DNA from: Flammeovirgaceae bacterium UBA2786 | GTDB lineage: Bacteria > Bacteroidota > Bacteroidia > Cytophagales > Cyclobacteriaceae | DNA: 64,000 bases | NCBI GenBank assembly: GCA_002352225.1 | Contig: DEIA01000031.1 | Location: forward strand, 1 to 64,000 | Direction of reading: 5' to 3' | Shown: positions 1-8,234 of the stretch, in pieces | How positions within the stretch are numbered: position 1 is the stretch's first letter | Layout of the letters: the number at the start of each line of letters is the position of its first letter | Notes under the pieces: generated by a model | The model's database searches: none | Told to the model about the DNA's origin: nothing | What the model saw: the letters and a program-made list of their open reading frames with translations, nothing else | Translations under genes and position numbers: made by a program

Positions 1-113
1 GGCGTAGTAAGGCATCCATTTGGGCAATCCGGATTTATTTGCCCGAATGTAACTGTCTTACCTCCCACCCCGGAAAGGCCAACAAGAACAAATAACACAC
101 AAATTTTTCTCAT
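1..113 (-). CDS. Small secreted Cys-containing peptide precursor (partial, runs off left edge)
   Basis: An ATG at 113 reading leftward opens a frame that starts MRKICVLFVLVGLSGVGG, a hydrophobic signal-like segment, followed by a short polar stretch with two cysteines (DCPNGC). The gene is cut by the window edge after 37 codons. Its start codon sits at the same distance from the duplicated upstream region (130-402) as the 83-aa peptide gene's start (2564) sits from the second copy (2580-2853). I infer that it is the first gene of a second peptide module. I see no similarity to a named family in this short stretch. Confidence 0.55.
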   Translation of the reverse strand, partial: MRKICVLFVLVGLSGVGGKTVTFGQINPDCPNGCLTT

Positions 114-129
114 AACTTTTAAAATTTAA

Positions 130-402
130 TTCCTGCCACTTAGCATTATCCGAAACAAAGATTATTTTTAATCTTAAACTCAGCAAATACCTGTATTACC
201 TTGCAGTAGTAATTTTCTTTTAAGGTTCCTTTAAAAAAACTAAATTTGAGCGTTATACTAAAACTTATTCGCAAAAGTATTAACTGGGTATGTTGCATCT
301 AATGAAAAAAAACATCAAAAAAAAAACAAAACGAACTCCAAATCTTACATCAGTTTATCTTCACCACGGCATCGTGTGCTAATTGCAGGTTATTGGTAAT
401 AA
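130..402. repeat. Direct repeat copy 1 (peptide-gene upstream region plus tail of adaptor gene)
   Basis: This stretch is nearly identical to 2580-2853 at a constant offset of 2450-2451 bases, with scattered substitutions and one indel near 245. It holds a perfect small palindrome (159-174, also at 2609-2624), a near-palindrome around 220-234 (also 2670-2684) and the last ~17 codons of the efflux adaptor gene. It lies just upstream of the reverse-strand peptide gene starting at 113, so it probably carries that gene's promoter. The gene-free stretch 114-450 consists mostly of this repeat. Confidence 0.9.
351..400 (-). pseudogene. Duplicated 3' tail of the efflux adaptor gene
   Basis: Read leftward, this encodes ITNNLQLAHDAVVKIN and a TGA stop, the same C-terminus as the complete adaptor gene ending at 2801, with a few synonymous changes. 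Left of ~402 the match ends. It is a by-product of the duplication that created the direct repeats and is not a gene by itself. Confidence 0.85.
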
Positions 403-450
403 CTCATAAATTCTAAACCTTAGTCGAAATGACCTCCCAAGGTTTAAGTT

Positions 451-1638
451 TCAACCAGAAACTTTGAATCTATATCTAACGACCCAAAGGTTATCCTTTT
501 CGCCCAGTTCTTTAGATACTCCGGGAGTTAAAAATTCAGAAATCTCATTTGCATTAGTTATGGCATAAACAAAACCTTTATCATCCCAAAAGAACGGTTG
601 GCAAAAACCAAACAATTCTGCTCCTATTGAAAGATTAACTTTGAAAGATGTATTATAACTATTCATATCTTTTTTTGAGTAAAAATGAAGAAATAGCTGA
701 GAGTCATAAATATATGTAAGCACAATACCATAGCTACTTTCAATTTGCGGTATCACGTTGATTACATAGTCATCTAGTTCCCCACTTAACAATTTCTTTA
801 TAAAATCCGAGCCCGATATACTTTCAGTATTCCATTCATGCTCATAGTGAGTACGATCATAGCGAAAATGGTATTGAATCGAGTCTTCAGAAATTAAGTA
901 GGAAAAATTACTTTCAAATGGAGTAAAAATAAGATTGTTATTAAATTTATACCAAGGTTTTAAGTATTGAGGCACTGATATGCCCTCGCCAACTGCAGGC
1001 GCAGCAATTGGAAAATATTTATTCAGAACCTGGAAGGTTTCGTCCACATGAATCAAGTTAAAATTGTAGTCCTTCTCATTTATCTGATTTGTCAAACCAT
1101 CTGAAAGTATCCACTTTTTTCCACTACCAATTTCGAAGTTAACGAAGTTTAATGGGAAAATTTCTTCTCCTAGTAAATTCGCATTTGTGTCATAAAAAAA
1201 TAACGAACGTTTATCTTTTGAATATACTACTATTTGATTTTTGGTTTCATCAAACGAAATGTCAATAGGGTTATTGTATTCAGAAGGGCCACTTCCTGTG
1301 TTTTTTGTCTTTCCAATAAAATCAAAAGAAGAAGAAAATATATAAACCGATTTTGTAAATTTTTTATCAAACAATACATACCGATCATCATGTTTGATGA
1401 TTTTAGTAACCGCTGGAATAAAAATAGAATCAGGCACTATAAGCTCATTAAAGGTGATCGTTGACATATCTATTAACTCATCGATCTTAAGGTGGTTGAA
1501 GTTGGGGTCAATGCGTATCGTCTGGGCTTCACTATTGATAGGAAAAGGACTTTGGGAATCTTTCTTACAACAAAAGGATAAAACTGTCAAAACAAATACT
1601 AATAGTCCTTTACTACTTCTCTTCAAGTACACGTACAT
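451..1638 (-). CDS. Putative 6-bladed beta-propeller lipoprotein
   Basis: The 395-aa product begins with a basic patch, a hydrophobic segment and a Cys pair (LSFCCKKD), which suggests an exported lipoprotein, although Phe before the Cys is not a classical lipobox. The mature part has repeated beta-rich stretches such as YVLFDKKFTKSVYIFSSS and IVVYSKDKRSLFFYD. These resemble the Bacteroidota 6-bladed beta-propeller lipoproteins (BF3164-like). It is the last gene of the peptide module and overlaps the preceding gene by 26 bases, which points to one transcript. Proteins of this family often neighbour NVEALA-type small peptides, matching the context here. Ligand and function are unknown. Confidence 0.65.
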   Translation of the reverse strand: MYVYLKRSSKGLLVFVLTVLSFCCKKDSQSPFPINSEAQTIRIDPNFNHLKIDELIDMSTITFNELIVPDSIFIPAVTKIIKHDDRYVLFDKKFTKSVYIFSSSFDFIGKTKNTGSGPSEYNNPIDISFDETKNQIVVYSKDKRSLFFYDTNANLLGEEIFPLNFVNFEIGSGKKWILSDGLTNQINEKDYNFNLIHVDETFQVLNKYFPIAAPAVGEGISVPQYLKPWYKFNNNLIFTPFESNFSYLISEDSIQYHFRYDRTHYEHEWNTESISGSDFIKKLLSGELDDYVINVIPQIESSYGIVLTYIYDSQLFLHFYSKKDMNSYNTSFKVNLSIGAELFGFCQPFFWDDKGFVYAITNANEISEFLTPGVSKELGEKDNLWVVRYRFKVSG

Positions 1639-2329
1639 AGAGGTTCTTTTTTACATTTTTTGCTACAATCCCATACTGCTCTAATTCCATTTTTAAATGC
1701 AGAGTATCGATGGTTATTAAGTCAAAATCATATTTGATCGAATCTTGATAATCATCAGTAGTAAAAAGAAAACTATTATTATAGGCCTTTGTAAGTTTTC
1801 TGGTAAGCATATTGAGATCGTAGTTCTTCAAATAGGCTCTTTCATTTATTATTGATGCCATTTCAGATACACCATCAATTTTTATATGCCTATGAGTTTC
1901 TAATTTCTTAGTATCTACGACTGACAATTGAATCATCTCCACTTCCTTCAACTCAATTGAAGAGTGGATATTTAATTTTGCGCATACCTCCAATAGTATA
2001 GAAGTTAAGAATCTAGAATCAACCCCAGATGAATTACCTGCATCAACATTTACATAATACCTACCTTTTAATTTTGCTCCAGTGGTAATTGTATCCAAGC
2101 CAAGTTCGTTCAGACTATATACTAAATCCCGTAGTTCATATCCCTTGAACTGCACCCTATTAACTCCTTGAGAAGTACCTGTTTCAGTTATACTTCTAGG
2201 ATTCAATACTTCAACTTTTATGGTCTCTGAATTCCTATTCTCCTGGAACGTGCACCCGCAAAAAAAGAGGATTGCTGCAATCCTCTTTAAAGATAAAATA
2301 TTATTTCTCACGTTACGCCCAAACTTCAT
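1613..2329 (-). CDS. Hypothetical exported lipoprotein of the peptide module
   Basis: The start is placed at the ATG at 2329 (MKFGRNVRNN...) because a hydrophobic segment and a plausible lipobox (LFFCGC) follow it. A longer reading from 2410 would run through the preceding gene. The 238-aa product looks like two similar halves, each with a 'L..L...L' helix followed by a short strand (near VYSLNELGLDTI and MELEQYGIVAKN). This recalls domains of the DUF3738/TIGR03435 type, but the resemblance is weak and I do not assign it. The gene overlaps the 83-aa peptide gene by 17 bases and the beta-propeller gene by 26 bases, so the three are probably translationally coupled. Confidence 0.55.
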   Translation of the reverse strand: MKFGRNVRNNILSLKRIAAILFFCGCTFQENRNSETIKVEVLNPRSITETGTSQGVNRVQFKGYELRDLVYSLNELGLDTITTGAKLKGRYYVNVDAGNSSGVDSRFLTSILLEVCAKLNIHSSIELKEVEMIQLSVVDTKKLETHRHIKIDGVSEMASIINERAYLKNYDLNMLTRKLTKAYNNSFLFTTDDYQDSIKYDFDLITIDTLHLKMELEQYGIVAKNVKKNLYVRVLEEK

Positions 2330-2564
2330 CCCATTTCCGAGCCCACCATCCTTGACCCTCCTGAACACAGCCTGCGCCATTAAAGCCACAGCATGAATAA
2401 TACCCGGCATTACAAGTTACACTATTTGATATCCCTGTACCCATTATCGTTAACGAATAAGAGCACGAACTAGAACCTTGTCCACCTGCAGCACAGGCAT
2501 CCACATTTAGTGAACTAGTCATGAATATTGCCACCAACAAAATTCCAAAAAATTTAATTTTCAT
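2313..2564 (-). CDS. Small secreted Cys-rich peptide, NVEALA-like
   Basis: This 83-aa protein starts MKIKFFGILLVAIFMTSS, a clear signal or anchor segment, followed by LNVDACAAGGQGSSSC and a Gly/Ser/Cys-rich tail with six cysteines, ending in a Trp-rich segment. The layout of hydrophobic leader, 'NV-x-A-x-A'-like motif and short Cys-rich tail resembles Bacteroidota NVEALA-domain peptides, which are often found beside 6-bladed beta-propeller lipoproteins. The motif is only approximate (NVDACA), so the family call is tentative. It is the first gene of the module. Its upstream region is duplicated in front of another small peptide gene at 113. A toxin-like, signalling or cargo role is possible but unproven. 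Confidence 0.55.
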   Translation of the reverse strand: MKIKFFGILLVAIFMTSSLNVDACAAGGQGSSSCSYSLTIMGTGISNSVTCNAGYYSCCGFNGAGCVQEGQGWWARKWDEVWA

Positions 2565-2579
2565 AAGTATTAGGTTTTA

Positions 2580-2853
2580 ATTCTGCCCTGTGGCATCACC
2601 CGAAATACAGATTATTTTTAATCTTAAACTCAGCAAATAACAGTATTATCTTGCAGTAGTAATTTTCTTTTAAGGTTCCTTTAAAAAAACTAAAATTTGT
2701 GCGTTATACTAAAACGTATTCGCAAAAATATTAACCGGGTACGTTGCATTCGATGCAAAAAATCATCAAAAAAAAAACAAAACGAACTCCAAATCTTACA
2801 TCAGTTTATCTTCACCACGGCATCGTGTGCCAACTGCAAATTGTTGGTAATAA
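2580..2853. repeat. Direct repeat copy 2 (original locus)
   Basis: This is the partner of 130-402. Here the right part is the intact 3' end of the adaptor gene (stop at 2801-2803) and the left part is the ~236-bp region upstream of the 83-aa peptide gene. It is probably the parental copy, because the adjoining adaptor gene is complete. It contains an AT-rich tract, a 16-bp perfect palindrome at 2609-2624 and a near-palindrome at 2670-2684 that could bind a regulator. Promoter position was not resolved. Confidence 0.9.
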
Positions 2854-3844
2854 TTACCTGCTGCCCTTCTTTTAAACCTTCTACTATCTCTACTTCTTTT
2901 CCGTTTTCGCGGCCAGCTGTTACATAGTTCCATTTGGCCAATCCGTTTTCGGCTGTAAACACTACCTGGCGCCCGCTGCGCACCACCACCGCCTCGCGCG
3001 GCACTACTATTACCATATTGTGCGGTACTTTAATTATTACCTGGGCTGTCATACCCGGTAATAAGCGCGTTGTTTCGTTTAGCTTTAACAAGACCTTAAC
3101 CAGGTTATCTTTTTCATCTACCCGTGGGTTAATCCGAAATACTTTCGCAGTAATATCGGCATGGTCATTGCCAAGCGTTTTAACTTCAGCTTCCATACCT
3201 GGCTTTAACAATAGGGCATCGGCTTCCAAAAGTTCTGTAGCCACCAGCAAATCTCTGGCGCTATGAATGCGGCAAATTGTTTGGTTGGCCGACAATAAAC
3301 TGCCTGCATGTACTTCCAGGTTAGAGATAACTCCATTTAATGGAGATTTAATAAAGGTTTGTTCCCAGGCTAACTGCGCTTCTTTATAGGCAATTTCTGC
3401 TGCCGCCAAACCGCTACTGATTTTTAAATTTTCGTGCGCTTGTTTGAGTTTGATGGAATCTTTTTTAGTATAGCCTAACAACGCATCCTGGTAAACTATT
3501 TCGCGCTCCTGTAATTGCAGGCGTGCCTTATCGCGTGCTAATGTTTGCTGTGTGTTGATTAATGTAATTAAGGTCTGCCCCGCGTTTACTTGCTCACCAT
3601 TTGTTACCCATACTTTTTCCACAATACCTCCGGTTTGTGCTTGCGTTTCAATATCGGTTAGCGCCTGTATTTTACCGGTAGTGTGTATTAAATATTCGAA
3701 TGGAAGCTTGCGAGCAGGTACAGTTTGTACTTCGGTAGGCGGTACCTCGCTTCGCAGTTGTAGCGGATCTGTTTCTATAACTTCCTGCTTACCTGAACAG
3801 GCCCAGATTAATACAATAAGTACTACGATACTGCTTACCTTCAT
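2801..3844 (-). CDS. Efflux RND-type periplasmic adaptor subunit (lipoprotein)
   Basis: The 347-aa membrane fusion protein carries substrates between an inner-membrane pump and a TolC-type channel. The N-terminus is a lipoprotein signal (IVLIWACSG). It is followed by half a lipoyl/barrel-sandwich motif (~50-90, GGIVEKVWVTNGEQVNAGQT), a coiled-coil hairpin (~95-150), the second half (~160-190, FIKSPLNGVI), a beta-barrel domain (~195-265) and a C-terminal proximal domain. It lies 53 bases downstream of the TolC gene on the same strand. In related operons an RND permease usually comes next, but here the peptide module and duplicated DNA follow instead. The pump it serves is therefore not visible in the window. 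Confidence 0.88.
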   Translation of the reverse strand: MKVSSIVVLIVLIWACSGKQEVIETDPLQLRSEVPPTEVQTVPARKLPFEYLIHTTGKIQALTDIETQAQTGGIVEKVWVTNGEQVNAGQTLITLINTQQTLARDKARLQLQEREIVYQDALLGYTKKDSIKLKQAHENLKISSGLAAAEIAYKEAQLAWEQTFIKSPLNGVISNLEVHAGSLLSANQTICRIHSARDLLVATELLEADALLLKPGMEAEVKTLGNDHADITAKVFRINPRVDEKDNLVKVLLKLNETTRLLPGMTAQVIIKVPHNMVIVVPREAVVVRSGRQVVFTAENGLAKWNYVTAGRENGKEVEIVEGLKEGQQVIITNNLQLAHDAVVKIN

Positions 3845-3897
3845 GGTTTGAATGCTTATCTACGTGGTTCCAAGATAAGACTTAAAATTTAATACTC

Positions 3898-5361
3898 TTA
3901 GTCCTGATCGGCCAGGTAGAGTAATCGTTTACCATAAAAATCATAGAGTGTAAGTCTGCGCAAATCGTAATACGCTGTCCAGAATGATTTTAACGCCTCA
4001 AGGTAGCTTCGCTTAGCAGTATCCTTTTCATTAAGGGCAATATTCAGGTTTGTAATATCAATCTTCCCAATCAGATAGCGGTTTTGTGCAACCACGTAAC
4101 GCTCTTGCGCAACTTCATCTGCCTTCTTTGTAATTTCAATCTGTAAACGCAGCATTTCAAACTGGCGCACTTGTGTAAGAATCTCCTGCTCGAATGTTAC
4201 TTCGTCCTGATCGATTATATAATCGTTTAGCCTTTTGTTGGCAAGTGCTGTACGCATCAATGCTTTTCGTCTGCCCCAATCTATCAGGGGTACATTAAAG
4301 GTTACGTTAGCCATTTGCTGTCGGGCAGGGTTCTGGTATAAATCGCCTACCGAACTTCCCACATTATTAGTTCCATACGAAGCTGTTAACCCAACCTGAT
4401 ATCGTTCTCCTTTGGCTTCTGCCACAGCTTGCTCGGCCTCCATCTTACGTCTTTCAAAGGCTATGAATGCTGCACGATTTTGTTTGGCAAATTGTAAGGC
4501 CTCTTCTTCCGTTACTTCAAATTGTGGTATGGCATCTGGCAGCGAAAGATCGAAGCGCTCGCCACTGCGCAACCCGATAAAGGTGCGCAACCGCAGACTG
4601 GCTGTTTGCAAATCCAGATCAGCCTGCGCCACATCTTGCCGCGAGCGAAGCAGCTGAAGTTCTACTTGCAAAAGTTTATCCTGCGAAGTTGTGCCAATGT
4701 TATATCGGCCTTGTTCTATTTTATAGATCGTATCGTTATTGGCTAGGTTAAATTTGGCTATCTGTGCATTTACCTGTGCCTGCAATACGTTAAAAAAAGC
4801 TTCAACGGCATCGCTGCTGATCTGCTCCATGTTTTCGGCATACTCCCGTTTGGATTCTTCGTAGCGAATAGGTTCAATTTTACGATCCCACTTGTACGGG
4901 TTAAAGGCAAACAGGGGTTGATTAAAAAAAACATTGAATGGCGATCCATTCCATTGTCGCGTATCATTCGTAATGTTATTAAAATAATTGTAACTGGAGT
5001 TTATAAAAATCATCCCGCCCGTCCATTGTATTGGTTGCTGCAGCCCTACATTTACACCAGGGTTAAGTTGGTTAAGCGGCCGATATTCAATAGAACCATC
5101 GGGTTGGCGCACAGGCGTAAAGCTGTTGTTGTATAACGAACCTGCATTGTTGCTGCTCATGCGCAATTGCGGGTTGTAGTTGGTTTTAAAATATCGGTAT
5201 TGCCAAAATCGGTTTTCCTTTCGGGTTTCAGCCTGTTTAAATGCGGGCGATTGTGTAAGCGCACGATTTACCACATCTTCCATACTAAACTTGGTCTGTG
5301 CTTTCAGGCTAAAGGTGAACATTACAAAAGCCACACTTATTATTATCTTAAGTTTATTCAT
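3898..5361 (-). CDS. TolC-family outer membrane efflux protein
   Basis: The 487-aa product has a cleavable signal (MNKLKIIISVAFVMFTFSLKAQ) and two long alpha-helical OEP repeats. Examples are QAQVNAQIAKFNLANN in the first half and QVRQFEMLRLQIEITKKADE in the second. Early Tyr/Asn-rich segments (NPQLRMSSNN, GLQQPIQWTGG) fit the beta-barrel. It forms the outer-membrane channel for the export system encoded around it. The start overlaps the end of the upstream permease gene by 8 bases, so the two are co-translated. The length is normal for the family. Confidence 0.9.
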   Translation of the reverse strand: MNKLKIIISVAFVMFTFSLKAQTKFSMEDVVNRALTQSPAFKQAETRKENRFWQYRYFKTNYNPQLRMSSNNAGSLYNNSFTPVRQPDGSIEYRPLNQLNPGVNVGLQQPIQWTGGMIFINSSYNYFNNITNDTRQWNGSPFNVFFNQPLFAFNPYKWDRKIEPIRYEESKREYAENMEQISSDAVEAFFNVLQAQVNAQIAKFNLANNDTIYKIEQGRYNIGTTSQDKLLQVELQLLRSRQDVAQADLDLQTASLRLRTFIGLRSGERFDLSLPDAIPQFEVTEEEALQFAKQNRAAFIAFERRKMEAEQAVAEAKGERYQVGLTASYGTNNVGSSVGDLYQNPARQQMANVTFNVPLIDWGRRKALMRTALANKRLNDYIIDQDEVTFEQEILTQVRQFEMLRLQIEITKKADEVAQERYVVAQNRYLIGKIDITNLNIALNEKDTAKRSYLEALKSFWTAYYDLRRLTLYDFYGKRLLYLADQD

Positions 5362-6730
5362 GTCGTAATGAGGTTATAGGATCCTGACTGGCTGCTCTGC
5401 GCGCAGGGGCAATTCCAAAAATTAACCCGATGGTAGCAGCAACACCAAACGATAGCAGAATTGATGTAAAGCTAATAATGGTTGGAATATCGGCAAATGT
5501 TGAAACCATGTAAGCTAATGCAACACCCAGTATTACACCAATCAGCCCACCGGAAACGCTAATCATTACAGCTTCAAACAGGAACTGCTGTACTACATCG
5601 CTTTTTTGTGCTCCAATAGATAATCGCAATCCAATTTCCTTGATGCGCTCCAGCACAGAAGCCAGCATAATATTCATAATGCCAATGCCTCCTACCAACA
5701 ACGATATACCTGCAATTGCACCCAGCACATAATTAAATATATCGTTGGTGCGCTGCTGTTGCTTTAATAACAACTCGGGTATCTCAATTTCGAAATCCAC
5801 TACTTCATAGTGCCTGCGTGTAAGCATGCGCGAAATAATTTCGGCTACAGGCTGAAGTTTCTCTGTTTCATCAACTTGAATAACCAGGCGATCTAATTGG
5901 TGATAGTTTTTGGATTCCGCTTCTTGCTCTTCAGACTGCTCCTCATTACTACCGCCAATAATCACCACCATACCTCCACCCTTTTGCGCTTCTTTCCGCA
6001 GCGCTTCGGCAGAAATTACATCGCGGTTTCGGTAGCGCACCAATACAGTTTGCAGAGGCGCATAAACATCCATGTTAAAATCGCGAATACCTAATTTACT
6101 GATACTGTTTTTTGAAACCAACCGCTCGTTCAATACGCCTATAATAGTAAGCCAGTGTGGCCCTACTTTTATGGTTTTACCAATAGGATCTTCTGTTGGA
6201 AAAAATTTAGCTTTTATTGCACTGCCCACTACACATACAGGCGCTCCTATCTTCAATTGCTCGGTATTAAAATGCTTACCCTGATACATTTCAAAATTAT
6301 AAATATCAAAGTAAGATGGGTCAACACCCACCAACTTAGCCGACCTGCGGATACCACTGCGGATTACATACGTGTTGAGGATAATTTCGGGACTTAACCG
6401 GGTAATGCCCGGTATGTTTTCTGAAATGCTGTTTACATCGCGAACGGTAAGACCGGGCGAAAATTTCTTTTTCTCTTTTTTTCCATCGGTACCTTCAGCG
6501 ATTTTTTCTTCTTCCTGTTCTACAATGGGTTTAATAACAATGTTGTTTACTCCCACTAACTTTATCTGTGCCAGAATTTCCTGTTGTGCTCCATTGCCAA
6601 TGGCCAGCATGGCAATTACAGCCGCTACACCAAAAATAATTCCTAACGCAGTTAAGAGAGACCGGACTTTATTTGTTAGCACGGCACCAATAGCAATGTA
6701 GAGGTTAGCCATTACACGTTGCGAAAACAT
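5354..6730 (-). CDS. MacB-type ABC transporter permease (FtsX family)
   Basis: The 458-aa product has an N-terminal membrane helix (TNKVRSLLTALGIIFGVAAV, ~18-45), a large periplasmic MacB-like core domain (~50-320) and three C-terminal helices with the FtsX motif (LLVGGIGIMNIMLASVLERI). The N-terminal ATPase domain of true MacB is absent, so a separate ATP-binding subunit is required, and none is encoded in this window. The gene lies 11 bases after an HlyD-type adaptor and overlaps tolC, giving an adaptor-permease-channel order typical of MacAB-TolC mechanotransmission exporters. An acidic, Glu/Lys-rich insert (~70-90) is present in the periplasmic domain. Confidence 0.88.
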   Translation of the reverse strand: MFSQRVMANLYIAIGAVLTNKVRSLLTALGIIFGVAAVIAMLAIGNGAQQEILAQIKLVGVNNIVIKPIVEQEEEKIAEGTDGKKEKKKFSPGLTVRDVNSISENIPGITRLSPEIILNTYVIRSGIRRSAKLVGVDPSYFDIYNFEMYQGKHFNTEQLKIGAPVCVVGSAIKAKFFPTEDPIGKTIKVGPHWLTIIGVLNERLVSKNSISKLGIRDFNMDVYAPLQTVLVRYRNRDVISAEALRKEAQKGGGMVVIIGGSNEEQSEEQEAESKNYHQLDRLVIQVDETEKLQPVAEIISRMLTRRHYEVVDFEIEIPELLLKQQQRTNDIFNYVLGAIAGISLLVGGIGIMNIMLASVLERIKEIGLRLSIGAQKSDVVQQFLFEAVMISVSGGLIGVILGVALAYMVSTFADIPTIISFTSILLSFGVAATIGLIFGIAPARRAASQDPITSLRHE

Positions 6731-6741
6731 GGCTTGCCGTG

Positions 6742-8073
6742 TTAAGGGTTAGACATACTTACCTGCTCAACTAATCCACTTTCCTTGTCCTCAGCTTCGG
6801 GCTTTTTGCGTTTGCCATTCATTTCGGGCAACAACCGAATAGCTTTATTCTCCTGCCCCGAAGGATTAGATAAGAATACTTTATCGCTTAAGGTAAGCCC
6901 TCCTTTAATAACCACATCGTTGGCATTTGCCACATCCACAATAACTTCTTGTTTTACAATGTTCAGGCCTTCGCTTTTATACACATAGGTGATGGTATCG
7001 CTCTGGCTATGCAGACACTCTAACGGAATGTACAGTACACTATCCAGTTTACTGGCCACTATTTTATTGCTGGTTGTCATGGCCGGGCGAAGTGACGGAT
7101 CGCTACCCAATATCTCAATTGTAACTTCAAATACTTTGGCATCTGAATTCGGGCGTTGCTCCCCTACGTTTGCCACGCGCACTACTTTCCCTTTCAACTT
7201 TTTATCAGGATATGCATCAAGGCCAACATCAACCGACTGGCCGGCACTAATTTTACGCACATCTACTTCGTTCACGTAAGTTTTAGAAATCATCGAAGTA
7301 AGGTCGGGTAGTTTGGCTACCACCGGGTCCCACACTCCAATACGCGAACCTCCTTTGATCGCCTTACCGTTCCAATCTTTGGTGTAAATGACCATACCAC
7401 CCTCGGGTGCCAACACGGTAAAGCTTTCGCCCATCTTAGCCATGTTGTCGGTTTCGCCCTTTACTTTACGAAGTTCTGCGGCTACTTCGCGCATCTTCTC
7501 TATGTTCTGATTCCTTTTGATCTTGTAATTTTCAACAGCCTGCTGATAGGCCCGCTCCGCGCGCTCTAATTCAATTTCGTTTTGCTTGATCGTGGCAGGA
7601 GGCTCGAACTTGGATTGTTGTAGCACTATTTTCTTTTCTTCTACTGTATACTTTAAATTGATCAACTCATCCCGCGACTGGCGCATGGTTAGGGTTGTAT
7701 CTAACTGAGTTTGTGTATACTTTGAGTTTGCTTTTTCAAGTTCTATCTGTTTATCGCTAAACTTTCCCTGAAAATCAGAGCGATCAAGATTGGCAACCCA
7801 ATCGCCCTTTTTTACAACTACGCCTTCATCAATAATACTTTGAATGGTAACTTCAAAAATACGGAAGTCACGCAGAGCGGAAGGCCCCATTATATTTACC
7901 GAATTTTTAGCTTCGAGTTCTCCCGTTGTTTCAATCTCTACCTTAAACTCGCCCTGTTTTACATCTGCCATAATAACAGATGCATCTGAACCGGCATCGT
8001 CTTTAAAAAAGAAATAGCCGATCAGCACAACAATTAGTGCCCCTGCAATTACTAATAGGTTTTTTTTACTCAT
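6742..8073 (-). CDS. HlyD/MacA-type periplasmic adaptor subunit
   Basis: The 443-aa membrane fusion protein is anchored by an N-terminal helix (NLLVIAGALIVVLIGYFFF). It has a lipoyl-like half-motif near residues 70-100, a long coiled-coil (~105-205, rich in Glu/Lys/Gln), the second half with TVLAPEGGMVIYTKDW, a barrel domain with SAGQSVDVGLDAYPDKKLKG, and a C-terminal proximal domain. It is the first gene of the export operon; the permease follows after 11 bases. The operon contains two adaptors, this one matched to the MacB-like permease and the lipoprotein adaptor (2801-3844) of RND type. The C-terminus ends in a charged, probably disordered tail. Confidence 0.87.
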   Translation of the reverse strand: MSKKNLLVIAGALIVVLIGYFFFKDDAGSDASVIMADVKQGEFKVEIETTGELEAKNSVNIMGPSALRDFRIFEVTIQSIIDEGVVVKKGDWVANLDRSDFQGKFSDKQIELEKANSKYTQTQLDTTLTMRQSRDELINLKYTVEEKKIVLQQSKFEPPATIKQNEIELERAERAYQQAVENYKIKRNQNIEKMREVAAELRKVKGETDNMAKMGESFTVLAPEGGMVIYTKDWNGKAIKGGSRIGVWDPVVAKLPDLTSMISKTYVNEVDVRKISAGQSVDVGLDAYPDKKLKGKVVRVANVGEQRPNSDAKVFEVTIEILGSDPSLRPAMTTSNKIVASKLDSVLYIPLECLHSQSDTITYVYKSEGLNIVKQEVIVDVANANDVVIKGGLTLSDKVFLSNPSGQENKAIRLLPEMNGKRKKPEAEDKESGLVEQVSMSNP

Positions 8074-8195
8074 ACGCCATGGGTTGCGAAGTTATAACTC
8101 CAGTAAAGACTCAATTATTATATAGCTAAGGTACTCGAAACCTTGCTGGTAGGTTACAAATCAACCTATAAAAAAATGTAAAAGGCAATAAAAAA

Positions 8196-8220
8196 GGGTG
8201 AAAGGTTCGATCTTTCACCC
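8196..8220 (-). terminator. Rho-independent terminator downstream of the 397-aa gene
   Basis: A perfect 9-bp stem (GGGTGAAAG with CTTTCACCC) and a 7-base loop lie just past the stop at 8235. In the reverse-strand direction a T-rich run follows at once. It separates the sigma/anti-sigma cluster from the export operon. Confidence 0.85.
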
Positions 8221-8234
8221 CTATCGGCACACCC

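Noticed and set aside
1..2853. Classic composite transposon flanked by direct repeats
   Set aside because: The repeats contain the tail of a housekeeping gene and there are no terminal inverted repeats or transposase, so segmental duplication fits better.
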